The translations under genes were made by a program, and so were the position numbers. From assembly GCA_905214265.1 (NCBI GenBank), contig CAJMLQ010000017.1, positions 1-35,599 on the forward strand: a DNA stretch of 35,599 bases, written 5' to 3'. Shown one piece after another: positions 1-6,983 of this stretch. Source of the stretch: an uncultured bacterium. Its GTDB lineage: Bacteria; Bacillota; Clostridia; Oscillospirales; Ruminococcaceae. The number at the start of each line of letters is the position of its first letter. The first letter of the stretch is position 1. Below the pieces are notes generated by a model, which had not been told where the DNA came from, searched no databases, and was given only the letters and a program-made list of their open reading frames with translations.

Positions 1-54
<54 letters not shown>

Positions 55-57
55 AAA

Positions 58-134
58 TGGCGACCTGCATGGGGCTCGAACCCACGACCTCTAGCGTGAC
101 AGGCTAGCGCTCTAACCAACTGAGCTAGCAGGCC
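58..134 (-). tRNA. tRNA-Asp (GTC)
   Basis: Complete cloverleaf on the minus strand. The acceptor GGCCTGC pairs with GCAGGTC with one G-U pair. The anticodon stem CTAGC/GCTAG carries the loop CTGTCAC, anticodon GTC. The discriminator is G and the 3' CCA is encoded (complement of 58-60). It is first in a leftward tRNA transcript driven by the promoter at 163-191. Confidence 0.96.
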
Positions 135-162
135 ATCTTTTCTAAATCAGTGAACGAATATT

Positions 163-191
163 ATTATACACAATTTCCCCCGTTTTGTCAA
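163..191 (-). promoter_or_regulatory. Consensus sigma-A promoter for the tRNA cluster
   Basis: On the minus strand TTGACA (complement of 186-191), a 17-nt spacer and TATAAT (complement of 163-168) match both hexamers perfectly. It lies about 30 nt before tRNA-Asp. Such a strong promoter fits stable RNA genes. Confidence 0.85.
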
Positions 192-234
192 CTGCTTTTT
201 CAAAAAAACCGCTTTTTTTGCTCGACAAAATCCC

Positions 235-263
235 TTGATTTTCATCCCTGTCTATTATATAAT
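235..263 (+). promoter_or_regulatory. Sigma-A promoter for the SipW-like gene
   Basis: TTGATT (235-240), a 17-nt spacer and TATAAT (258-263) lie about 50 nt before the ATG at 315. It is divergent from the tRNA promoter, so positions 135-314 are a compact two-way promoter region. Confidence 0.7.
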
Positions 264-314
264 AATAACAGACACGATTCCCGCAAATGATTGGTCTTGG
301 GAAAGGATGAAACC

Positions 315-971
315 ATGAAAGCAACAAATGCCGGGCGAATCGTCCGGATCATGATAAGCGCCTTGCTGATTGTTCTGATTCTCGCTTGCATGACAGGGAT
401 TATCTTCTTTAGCGTAGGCGTGCGCAATGCGGACCGAACAGGGACATTCAATCTGTTTGGCCGCAGTTTTCACTTGAACAAAAGCACGGCGATGGCGCCA
501 GATATTGAAAAAAACGAATTAGTGGTTGTCCGCCATATGCCCTTTTCCGAGCTGCGGGAAGGGGACTTTATCGCCTTTTACCTGCAGGATGGCAAGGAGG
601 AACACCTTTTGATCCGGCGCGTCCAATCGATTCGGGGAATTACCTATACAGTTGCGGACAATAGCGAGGAACCTTTCGAAATATCAGCGGATACCTGCCG
701 TATTTTGGGAAAAGCTACATCAAAGAGCGCGATGTTGGGCAAGGCCGTCATCTTTTTGCAGACCGCAGAGGGTAGGATGATTTTTTTTGGCTGGACAGCC
801 GGGGTCGCAGCCTTTTTGCTGGGCTTGACGATTTTGTTCCACTTGCTCTGGAAGATGCTGTTTGAAAAAGCCAAGGAAAATGTTGGGCCAGTAGATGCTT
901 TGACGGGAAAGCCGCTTTCCTTTGATGCACCGATTTCCTTGACAGAACCCGGTAAAAAGCAGCAAGACTAG
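315..971 (+). CDS. SipW-like signal peptidase homologue lacking catalytic Ser and His
   Basis: A 218-aa membrane protein with one N-terminal hydrophobic segment (about residues 10-33), an extracytoplasmic S26-like domain, and a second hydrophobic segment near residues 160-180 before a charged tail. This layout matches archaeal/ER-type signal peptidases such as SipW. In that family the catalytic serine lies in an S-G-S-M-x-P box and the general base in an H-R-V/I motif. Here the box reads S-T-A-M-A-P (A59, codon GCG at 489-491) and the second motif reads I-R-R-V (R101, codon 615-617). The later D-N motif is kept. The protein is therefore probably not a peptidase and may act as a scaffold, binder or regulator. 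I chose the ATG at 315 because AAAGGA lies 7 nt upstream; an in-frame TTG at 291 has no such site. Family call is good; function unknown. Confidence 0.7.
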   Translation: MKATNAGRIVRIMISALLIVLILACMTGIIFFSVGVRNADRTGTFNLFGRSFHLNKSTAMAPDIEKNELVVVRHMPFSELREGDFIAFYLQDGKEEHLLIRRVQSIRGITYTVADNSEEPFEISADTCRILGKATSKSAMLGKAVIFLQTAEGRMIFFGWTAGVAAFLLGLTILFHLLWKMLFEKAKENVGPVDALTGKPLSFDAPISLTEPGKKQQD

Positions 972-983
972 GCGAATTGGGTA

Positions 984-1032
984 ACGGGCGGGCGTGCTCG
1001 GCAAATGCTGACTGCGTCCGTCGTTCTTTTAT
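984..1032 (+). terminator. Possible rho-independent terminator
   Basis: An imperfect GC-rich stem (984-994 with 1015-1024, one bulged G and two G-T pairs) is followed by a T-rich run. It lies between the SipW-like gene and the phosphofructokinase gene. The imperfect stem makes this tentative. Confidence 0.4.
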
Positions 1033-1053
1033 TGTATAAAAGGAGGACGATTA

Positions 1054-2271
1054 ATGAGGCGGAATCTGCTCGTAGCACAGTCAGGCGGCCCCAGCGCCGC
1101 GATTAACGCCACGCTTGCCGGCGTAATTGCGGCTGCGCGTAAGTCAGATAAGGTTGGCCGTGTTTACGGTGCTAAACACGGGATTGAAGGGGTTATGAAA
1201 GGCTTGCTGATAGACCTTAGCGGCTTTACAGAATACGAAAAGCTAAAGGCGACGCCGGCTATGGCATTGGGCTCCTGCCGTTACAAGCTGCCACCGATTT
1301 CCGAGCCGGCAGCTGAGGACTATCTGAAGATCCGGGAAACTTTTCGGAAATATGAGATTGGTACTTTCCTTTATATTGGCGGAAACGACAGCATGGACAC
1401 CGTCCGCAAGCTTTCTGGGCTTTTCGCAGGGGAGGCCGATGCGCCGGTGGTTGTGGGCGTTCCCAAGACCATTGACAACGATCTTCCACTTACAGACCAT
1501 ACGCCGGGCTACGGAAGCGCAGCCAAGTATTTGGCGGTGACCATTGGAGAAATCATCCGGGATACCTCGATCTACGCGGTTCCGGCGGTAACGATTGTAG
1601 AGATCATGGGCCGGAATGCCGGATGGCTGACACTGGCGGCCGCTCTTCCCCGTTTCGTGGGAGGAAGCAAGCCGGACATCATCGCCATCCCGGAGGTCCC
1701 TTTTGATGAACAGGACTTTTTAAGGCAGGTTCAGGATGCCCACCGCCGTTCCCCCAATGTCGTCGCAGTGGTCAGCGAAGGGGTTCGCGACCGGAATGGA
1801 AATTACGTGGGCTGCCAGACGAAAAGCGGCGCGGTGGATATCTTTGGGCATGCCTACCTGAGCGGCGTGGGAAAATATTTGGAATGTCTGGTCAAGCAGG
1901 AGATCGGCTGCAAGGTGCGTTCCATTGAGCTCAACCTGATGCAGCGCTGTTCGGCCCATTTGGCGTCGTTCCAAGATTTGGACGAGGCTTTTGCCATCGG
2001 TCAGGAGGGCGTTGCCGCAGCATTGCGCGGGGAAAGCGGCAAGATGGTAGCCGTTCAGCGGCTCTCAAACAATCCCTATGCCATCCGCCTGAATATGGTA
2101 GAGGTAGAAGATGTTGCCAACCGGGAGCAATTGGTTCCGGAAAAGTGGTGGAATCTGGAAGATGCTTCGGTTCAGGCAGAGATCTGCCGCTACATTCTGC
2201 CTTTAATGAAAGGCGAGGTTCCGCAGTTTAAAAACGAATTTGGTCTGAATGACTACATTATTTTTGAATAA
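1054..2271 (+). CDS. pfp: PPi-dependent 6-phosphofructokinase
   Basis: A 405-aa enzyme of the phosphofructokinase superfamily. It phosphorylates fructose 6-phosphate to fructose 1,6-bisphosphate, and the reaction is reversible with pyrophosphate. The N-terminal SGGPSAAINA binds phosphate, and MGRNAGW near residue 185 is the substrate-site motif. Two diagnostic positions point to PPi rather than ATP. G-G-N-D-S has Asp112 where ATP enzymes have Gly, and P-K-T-I-D-N-D has Lys138 where ATP enzymes have Gly. Asp in the TIDND motif is the catalytic base. The length fits the clostridial PPi-PFK group (about 400 aa, against about 320 for ATP-PFK). AAAGGAGG lies 8 nt before the ATG. It appears monocistronic, followed by a terminator at 2287-2338. 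Confidence 0.92.
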   Translation: MRRNLLVAQSGGPSAAINATLAGVIAAARKSDKVGRVYGAKHGIEGVMKGLLIDLSGFTEYEKLKATPAMALGSCRYKLPPISEPAAEDYLKIRETFRKYEIGTFLYIGGNDSMDTVRKLSGLFAGEADAPVVVGVPKTIDNDLPLTDHTPGYGSAAKYLAVTIGEIIRDTSIYAVPAVTIVEIMGRNAGWLTLAAALPRFVGGSKPDIIAIPEVPFDEQDFLRQVQDAHRRSPNVVAVVSEGVRDRNGNYVGCQTKSGAVDIFGHAYLSGVGKYLECLVKQEIGCKVRSIELNLMQRCSAHLASFQDLDEAFAIGQEGVAAALRGESGKMVAVQRLSNNPYAIRLNMVEVEDVANREQLVPEKWWNLEDASVQAEICRYILPLMKGEVPQFKNEFGLNDYIIFE

Positions 2272-2286
2272 TTGCACAAACTAAAT

Positions 2287-2338
2287 GACGGAAACCGGTT
2301 CGGAAAGTTTTTTCATCCAGTTTCCGTCTCTTTTTTTT
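2287..2338 (+). terminator. Rho-independent terminator after pfp
   Basis: GACGGAAAC (2287-2295) pairs perfectly with GTTTCCGTC (2320-2328) and is followed by a T tract (2329-2338). The 24-nt loop is long, but the T tract supports termination 16 nt after the pfp stop. Confidence 0.65.
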
Positions 2339-2396
2339 GCGGAAACTGCCAGGCGCCGCCGTCATTGGATTTTCCGGAGGTGGTGGTTCTTGCCTC

Positions 2397-2426
2397 TGAT
2401 ATTCTTCCCCGCTCCTCCACATATTA
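2397..2426 (+). promoter_or_regulatory. Candidate sigma-F/sigma-G promoter for spoIVB
   Basis: TGATAT (2397-2402), a 17-nt spacer and CATATTA (2420-2426) resemble forespore promoters (TGnATA / CATAnTA). They lie 36 nt before the spoIVB ATG. In Bacillus subtilis spoIVB is transcribed by sigma-F and sigma-G, so the position makes sense. The motif alone is weak evidence. Confidence 0.45.
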
Positions 2427-2461
2427 TGGATGCGCCGTTTGGGCGCGGAGGGAGAGATTGT

Positions 2462-3694
2462 ATGCGCAAGGTAATCCGTACCGTATCGCTTTTCGCCGCG
2501 ATTATTACAATTGCGGTGATGGGATTCGTTACTTATCTCAATTATGAAATACCAGACAGCTTTTATGTATTTGACACCAAAAATTTTTCCATGAAGCAGC
2601 TGCCGTCTGTCCAAGCTGAAAGTGGACCGCAACAGGAAAGCCGCGCTGGCACCAGCACGTCACTTTCCCGTGAAACCCCGCTGAAGCTTCTTGGAGTGAT
2701 CCCCATTAAAAGCACCTACCTGCACCAGGTCAAGGAGCAGTATGTAGTCCCCTGCGGAACCCCCTTTGGGCTGAAAATGCTGACGGACGGCGTGGTTGTC
2801 GTGGGGCTAAATCCCGTGGAGTCCAGCACTGGAACAACCTATCCAGCCAAAGAAGCCGGTCTGCGGAAAGGCGACATTATCCTGGCGGCCGACAAAGCAG
2901 CCGTATCCAGCAATCAGCAGCTTACCGAGCGAATCCGTATGGCAGGAGGCCGGGCAGTATCCCTGACTATTCGCCGGGACGGCATGGAGATGACTGTCGT
3001 GGTCACACCGGTTAAAAGCGTTGCAGACGGCGAATACCGCTGCGGCATTTGGGTCCGGGATTCCTCGGCGGGGATCGGAACAGTGACTTTTTATGATCCT
3101 GCAACCGGGGTGTTTGGCGGTCTGGGGCATGCTGTCTGTGACGTGGACACCGGTGAGACGATGCCGTTGTCCAGCGGAGAGGTGGTTCCAGTCCACATCA
3201 ACGGAGTCCAAAAAGGACAGGTCGGCACACCAGGTGAACTGCAGGGCAGCTTTCTTTCCAGCTTTTCCTGTGGAACGCTGTACTTGAACAATGAAACCGG
3301 GGTTTATGGGACTCTGGCCAAGAATCCCGCCGTTGGAACGAATGCTGTTCCCCTCTGCTTGCGCCAGGAGGTAAAGGAAGGCCCCGCACAAATTTTGACG
3401 ACAGTAGAAGGGACAATTCCGGCGCTTTACGACATTGTGATTGAAAAGGTGAATCTGGGTGATAATACCCCTACAAAGAACATGATTGTACGCATTACCG
3501 ACCCGAAATTGCTTGAATTGACTGGCGGGATTGTGCAGGGAATGAGCGGCAGTCCAATTCTGCAAAACGGGAAATTAGCTGGGGCTGTGACCCACGTATT
3601 GGTAAACGATCCCACGCGGGGATACGGCATTTTTTCGGAAAATATGCTCGGAAATTGCGAAAAAGTTTTGGAATTATCCGGTCTTGCTGCTTAA
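2462..3694 (+). CDS. spoIVB: SpoIVB sporulation peptidase (S55, PDZ domain)
   Basis: A 410-aa serine peptidase of the forespore. In B. subtilis it is secreted into the intermembrane space and cleaves SpoIVFA to trigger pro-sigma-K processing. One N-terminal transmembrane anchor spans residues 5-25. A PDZ domain (about residues 100-185) contains the typical GLRKGDIIL. The S55 domain follows with the catalytic triad His223 (GLGHAVCDVDTG), Asp347 (ITDPK) and Ser362 (GMSGSP). The Asp-Ser spacing of 15 residues equals that of the B. subtilis enzyme. I place the start at the ATG 2462, which has a purine-rich GGAGGGAG site. The open frame extends further upstream but that part reads through the terminator and promoter. 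It lies directly upstream of spo0A, a pairing conserved in spore-forming Firmicutes. Confidence 0.93.
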   Translation: MRKVIRTVSLFAAIITIAVMGFVTYLNYEIPDSFYVFDTKNFSMKQLPSVQAESGPQQESRAGTSTSLSRETPLKLLGVIPIKSTYLHQVKEQYVVPCGTPFGLKMLTDGVVVVGLNPVESSTGTTYPAKEAGLRKGDIILAADKAAVSSNQQLTERIRMAGGRAVSLTIRRDGMEMTVVVTPVKSVADGEYRCGIWVRDSSAGIGTVTFYDPATGVFGGLGHAVCDVDTGETMPLSSGEVVPVHINGVQKGQVGTPGELQGSFLSSFSCGTLYLNNETGVYGTLAKNPAVGTNAVPLCLRQEVKEGPAQILTTVEGTIPALYDIVIEKVNLGDNTPTKNMIVRITDPKLLELTGGIVQGMSGSPILQNGKLAGAVTHVLVNDPTRGYGIFSENMLGNCEKVLELSGLAA

Positions 3695-3773
3695 CCAGAG
3701 GATTCGATAAAATTCAACAGACAAGGAGAGAATTTATGTCAATTTTATTTATATTTTTTGTGCAGAAAAAATG

Positions 3774-3802
3774 TTGAATTTTTAAAGATATTGTGTTAAA
3801 CT
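3774..3802 (+). promoter_or_regulatory. Candidate sigma-A promoter for spo0A
   Basis: TTGAAT (3774-3779), a 17-nt spacer and TAAACT (3797-3802) lie in an AT-rich stretch 52 nt before the spo0A start. I found no clear sigma-H promoter or 0A box (TTCGNCA), unlike the autoregulated B. subtilis gene. Confidence 0.45.
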
Positions 3803-3810
3803 ATGAATAA

Positions 3811-3827
3811 ATCGCGAATTTCGCGAT
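3811..3827. promoter_or_regulatory. Palindrome at the predicted spo0A transcript start
   Basis: ATCGCGA-ATT-TCGCGAT is a perfect 7-bp inverted repeat with a 3-nt centre, 9 nt downstream of the candidate -10 box and 26 nt before the start codon. A GC-rich palindrome in AT-rich DNA here could be a repressor operator. It does not match the 0A box. No binding protein can be named. Confidence 0.45.
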
Positions 3828-3853
3828 AGTTTGAATAGAATGGAGGAAGCATC

Positions 3854-4642
3854 TTGGATTTGCGCAAAAAAATCCTTATCAGCGATGATTCCGCTGATTT
3901 CGGAGCAATTTGTCAAAAAGCTTTGTGGGAAAAAGGTTATGAGGTGTTGCTTCGTAAAAAGGATGGATTCGAAATCCTTTCCGCCATTTCTTCAGAAAAA
4001 CCCGACCTGGTGGTCATGAATGCGCTCATGGTCCATGTGGATGCGCTTGGCATTATCCGGAGCCTGAAAGGAAAAGCAGATGCGCCGCGGTTTATCGTAA
4101 CCTCTGCGTTTGACAACCCGATGATTTCTAAAGAGATCATGCAGGCACCCAACTGCTTTTATATGCTGGAGCCGTTTAATCTGCCGGAGCTTTACGACCG
4201 CATTGACATGATGTTCGGATTTGAAATGCCCCAGGCCAAGGCAATTGTTCGAAAAAAGTATACTGACCACGATTTGGAGGTAATGATTACTGAAATTATT
4301 CATCAAATCGGCGTACCGGCGCATATCAAAGGCTACCATTATCTGCGAGAGGGAATTTTGCTGTCCATTAAGGACATTGCGATGATCAACTCTGTAACCA
4401 AACAGCTGTATCCGACAGTCGCCAAGAAGTTCAGTACGACTGCTTCCCGTGTGGAGCGCGCTGTGCGCCACGCAATTGAGGTTGCATGGGACCGGGGCGA
4501 TGTGGATACGTTGGATTCCTATTTTGGCTACACGGTGCAGAACAGCCGCGGAAAACCCACCAATTCCGAATTCATCGCTATGATCGCAGATAAGATCCGG
4601 ATGAAAATTCAGGGAGACGACAACAACAGCGCCGCACAATAA
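3854..4642 (+). CDS. spo0A: Spo0A master sporulation regulator with Asn at the phosphoacceptor site
   Basis: A 262-aa response regulator. Residues 5-120 form the receiver, and from about 140 the Spo0A_C DNA-binding domain is very well kept (SRVERAVRHAIEVAW, FGYTV, KPTNSEFIAM). The receiver is degenerate. The phosphoacceptor Asp56 of B. subtilis is Asn56 here (AAT at 4019-4021) in PDLVVMNALMVHVDAL. The active-site Lys of the LKPF motif is Glu106 in MLEPF (GAG at 4169-4171), and Pro60 is Val. The acidic pair D11-D12 and Ser84 remain. Classical phosphorelay input therefore looks impossible, while the output domain seems intact. It starts at TTG 3854 with TGGAGG 7 nt upstream. Location next to spoIVB marks it as the ortholog rather than a stray paralogue. 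A terminator follows at 4661. Confidence 0.93.
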   Translation: MDLRKKILISDDSADFGAICQKALWEKGYEVLLRKKDGFEILSAISSEKPDLVVMNALMVHVDALGIIRSLKGKADAPRFIVTSAFDNPMISKEIMQAPNCFYMLEPFNLPELYDRIDMMFGFEMPQAKAIVRKKYTDHDLEVMITEIIHQIGVPAHIKGYHYLREGILLSIKDIAMINSVTKQLYPTVAKKFSTTASRVERAVRHAIEVAWDRGDVDTLDSYFGYTVQNSRGKPTNSEFIAMIADKIRMKIQGDDNNSAAQ

Positions 4643-4660
4643 GCTCAGAAGACAATATAG

Positions 4661-4693
4661 AAAGCCCTGCCGGATGTCCGGCAGGGCTTTTTT
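4661..4693 (+). terminator. Strong rho-independent terminator after spo0A
   Basis: AAAGCCCTGCCGGA and its exact complement TCCGGCAGGGCTTT flank a 2-nt gap, forming a near-perfect hairpin followed by a T run. It ends the spoIVB-spo0A region. Confidence 0.92.
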
Positions 4694-4858
4694 ATCGTCT
4701 GCAAAAAGGCTGTAGAAATACTGCTTGTGCGGCTCTTTCCGATAATTATTGCTAAAAATGGCAGAAACTTAGAATATAAACAAAAAATCAGGCTTTCATT
4801 CCGCATATTTGTCATAATCTTTTTGCGAAAAGGGCTATCTTTTCCCATTGGAATGTGG

Positions 4859-4864
4859 TAAAAT
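4859..4864 (+). promoter_or_regulatory. Possible -10 box for the ATPase/oxidoreductase operon
   Basis: The gap 4694-4931 is AT-rich with no gene that I can support. TAAAAT at 4859-4864 is the only plausible -10 box, and the matching -35 (TATCTT) is poor. Weak. Confidence 0.3.
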
Positions 4865-4931
4865 ATAAACAATATTCACCCGGCGCCGGCAGGAGATTTT
4901 GTGCCGCCCAGAATGGGAGAAAGGAGTCCTT

Positions 4932-5606
4932 ATGGAAGAAAACCGGAAGATCTATCTGATCACTGGGCATTATGGCAGCGGAAAGACCAATTTTGCGGTT
5001 AATCTGGCCTTGGATCAGCGAAGACAGGGGAAAACGGTTACACTGGTGGACCTGGACATCGTAAACCCGTACTTCCGAAGTGCGGACTTTTCCGTCATGC
5101 TGGAGGAGGCAGGAATCCAGGTTATATCCCCGGTCTATGCCAACTCCAATCTGGACATCCCCGCTCTCAGCGGCGCGGTAGATGCGGTTTTTGACAATGG
5201 GGGCGAATGTGTTATAATAGATGTAGGCGGAGACGACGCCGGAGCGATCGCCTTGGGACGATATGCCCCCGCGATTGCCCGCCACAGTTACGAGCTTTGG
5301 TACGTGGTAAATCGCTATCGCTATCTGACCCAGACGCCGGAGGATGCCCTTTTGGTGCTGCGGGACATTGAGGCGGTGTCCCGGCTTCACCCCACTGGAG
5401 TGATAAACTGTTCCAACTTGGGCGAGGAAACATCCGACGATACGGTTGAGGATTCGGCGGATTTTGCCGCTCAGGTAGCTGGGCTTGCCGGAATCCCCAT
5501 GTGTTTTACCGCCTATGACCGGCGGCTTGGGACGCTGAAGGTCCCACAGCCCTACCCTGTGACTGTTTATGTGAAAAAGCTGTGGGATGAGGCGGATGGA
5601 CTCTGA
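4932..5606 (+). CDS. P-loop (ParA/CobQ-like) ATPase linked to the oxidoreductase operon
   Basis: A 224-aa soluble protein with an N-terminal Walker A G-H-Y-G-S-G-K-T (about residues 12-19). It is followed by VDLDIVNPYF (switch-like) and VIIDVGGDD (Walker B-like), which places it in the SIMIBI/ParA-CobQ-like NTPase group. The Walker A lacks the signature lysine of the deviant KGGxGKT form seen in MinD/ParA. The start ATG 4932 has AAAGGAG 5 nt upstream. It lies 84 nt before the ferredoxin-like delta subunit, co-directional with the whole 2-oxoacid oxidoreductase operon. That suggests a role in assembling or maturing the complex or its Fe-S clusters, but this is inference from position. Base use differs from the genes after it, which are richer in C-ending codons. 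No specific function can be given. Confidence 0.7.
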   Translation: MEENRKIYLITGHYGSGKTNFAVNLALDQRRQGKTVTLVDLDIVNPYFRSADFSVMLEEAGIQVISPVYANSNLDIPALSGAVDAVFDNGGECVIIDVGGDDAGAIALGRYAPAIARHSYELWYVVNRYRYLTQTPEDALLVLRDIEAVSRLHPTGVINCSNLGEETSDDTVEDSADFAAQVAGLAGIPMCFTAYDRRLGTLKVPQPYPVTVYVKKLWDEADGL

Positions 5607-5644
5607 GCAATGTTTGAAAGCATCCCCCACGGTATGAGAGAATC

Positions 5645-5668
5645 GCGGCGTGCGTCTGTACATGCCGC
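5645..5668 (+). other. Small intra-operon hairpin
   Basis: GCGGCGTG (5645-5652) pairs with CATGCCGC (5661-5668), 8 bp with one G-U, in the 84-nt gap before the delta subunit. There is no T tract. It could be an RNA stability or processing element; function unproven. Confidence 0.35.
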
Positions 5669-5690
5669 AGCAAGGAAAGAAGGAATCGAA

Positions 5691-5897
5691 ATGGCAAAAG
5701 TCACCATTAACCAGGACCGCTGCAAGGGCTGCGGACTCTGCGTGTCGGTCTGTCCCAAAAAGGTGCTGGCTCTGGATACGGGCAAGCTGAACCGCAAGGG
5801 CTATAACCCCGCCGCCCCGGTCAACCCGGACGAGTGCATCGGTTGCGCGATGTGCGGGATGATGTGTCCGGACTGCGTGATTACGGTCGAGAAGTAA
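5691..5897 (+). CDS. 2-oxoacid:ferredoxin oxidoreductase, delta (ferredoxin-like) subunit
   Basis: A 68-aa protein with two [4Fe-4S] motifs, CKGCGLCVSVCP and CIGCAMCGMMCP. It is the electron-transfer subunit that passes electrons from the TPP-bearing core to soluble ferredoxin. The ATG at 5691 has AAAGAAGGA just upstream; the frame is open further 5' but without a ribosome site. It is followed after 22 nt by the alpha subunit. Subunit order delta-alpha-beta-gamma is typical of KorDABC/VorDABC-type enzymes. The preferred 2-oxoacid (2-oxoglutarate or branched-chain 2-oxoacids) cannot be told from sequence by eye. Confidence 0.9.
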   Translation: MAKVTINQDRCKGCGLCVSVCPKKVLALDTGKLNRKGYNPAAPVNPDECIGCAMCGMMCPDCVITVEK

Positions 5898-5919
5898 GGG
5901 AAGGAAGGAAACGAGCATC

Positions 5920-6981
5920 ATGGGAGAAAAATTTTTGATGAAGGGGAACGAAGCCCTGGCAGAGGCCGCGATTCGGAACGGCTGTAAGCACTTCTTCGGT
6001 TACCCCATCACCCCTCAGACGGAAGTGGCGGCCTATATGGCGAAGCGCCTTCCGAAGATCGGTGGTACATATCTGCAGGCGGAAAGCGAAGTCGCCGCCA
6101 TCAACATGATTTTGGGCTGCGCCTCCACAGGAACCCGCTGCCTGACCTCCTCCTCTTCCCCCGGAATCAGCCTGAAGGGAGAGGGGATCTCTTACATCAT
6201 CGGTTCGGACCTTCCCTGCGTCATCATCAACGTCATGCGCGGCGGCCCCGGACTGGGCGGTATCCAGCCCTCCCAGGCGGACTACTGGCAGGCGACGAAG
6301 GCTCCCGGCCACGGCGACGGACAGGTCCTGGTATTCGCCCCTTCGTCGGTGCAGGAGATCGTCAACCTGATCGGAAAAGCCTTTGACCTGGCGGAGACCT
6401 ACCGCATGCCCGCCATGATCCTGGCCGACGGCATGTTGGGCCAGATGATGGAGCCGGTGGAATTCCCGGAAACCACGGCCCCGGAGCATGAGAAACCCTG
6501 GGCATTGACCGGCACCAAGGGCCAGCGGAAGCCCAACATCGTCAACTCCCTCTACCTCCAGCCCCAGGAGCTGGAGCGTACGATCGTGGAGCGCCAGAAG
6601 CGCTACGATACGATCAAGGAAAAGGAAGTTCTGGCGGAGGAACAGTATATGGACGATGCGGAGTACGCAGTCGTCGCCTACGGCGCGACATCCCGCGTGG
6701 TGAAATCCGCTGTGGCCAAGGCCCGGGAAAAAGGGATCAAGGTTGGTCTGATCCGGCCCATCACCCTGTGGCCCTTCCCCGTCAAAGAGATCGCCGCCGC
6801 CGCGAAAAAAGTCAAGGCGATGTTGACGGTTGAAATGAGCATGGGCCAGATGGTGGAGGACGTTCGCCTGGCCGCCAATGGGGTCTGCCCGGTCGAGTTC
6901 TTTGGGCGCACCGGCGGCATCGTGCCCAGCCCCGCCGAAGTGCTGACCGAAATTGAAAAAATGGCAGGAGGTGCCCGATAA
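5920..6981 (+). CDS. 2-oxoacid:ferredoxin oxidoreductase, alpha subunit (VorB/KorA type)
   Basis: A 353-aa subunit with the pyrimidine-binding half of the TPP site: GNEALAEAAIRNGCKHFFGY at the N-terminus, then the YPITPQTE substrate/TPP-contact motif. The C-terminal third is the transketolase C-like domain (AYGATSRVVKSAV ... GLIRPITLWPFP). Together with the beta subunit it catalyses oxidative decarboxylation of a 2-oxoacid to acyl-CoA with reduction of ferredoxin. AAGGAAGGA precedes the ATG. The 2-nt gap to the beta subunit implies coupled translation. Codons are strongly C-ending, consistent with high expression. Annotated relatives are often called 3-methyl-2-oxobutanoate dehydrogenase subunit VorB; I leave the substrate open. 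Confidence 0.92.
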   Translation: MGEKFLMKGNEALAEAAIRNGCKHFFGYPITPQTEVAAYMAKRLPKIGGTYLQAESEVAAINMILGCASTGTRCLTSSSSPGISLKGEGISYIIGSDLPCVIINVMRGGPGLGGIQPSQADYWQATKAPGHGDGQVLVFAPSSVQEIVNLIGKAFDLAETYRMPAMILADGMLGQMMEPVEFPETTAPEHEKPWALTGTKGQRKPNIVNSLYLQPQELERTIVERQKRYDTIKEKEVLAEEQYMDDAEYAVVAYGATSRVVKSAVAKAREKGIKVGLIRPITLWPFPVKEIAAAAKKVKAMLTVEMSMGQMVEDVRLAANGVCPVEFFGRTGGIVPSPAEVLTEIEKMAGGAR

Positions 6982-6983
6982 TC

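Noticed and set aside
2285..2461. N-terminal extension of spoIVB by 59 codons
   Set aside because: It would begin in the pfp terminator and read through the candidate promoter; the sequence is Arg/Trp/Phe-rich with no homology to SpoIVB. ATG 2462 has the ribosome site and begins the membrane anchor.
3811..3827. The spo0A palindrome as an 0A box
   Set aside because: TTCGCGA does not match TTCGNCA at the required positions, and it is symmetric, unlike single 0A boxes.
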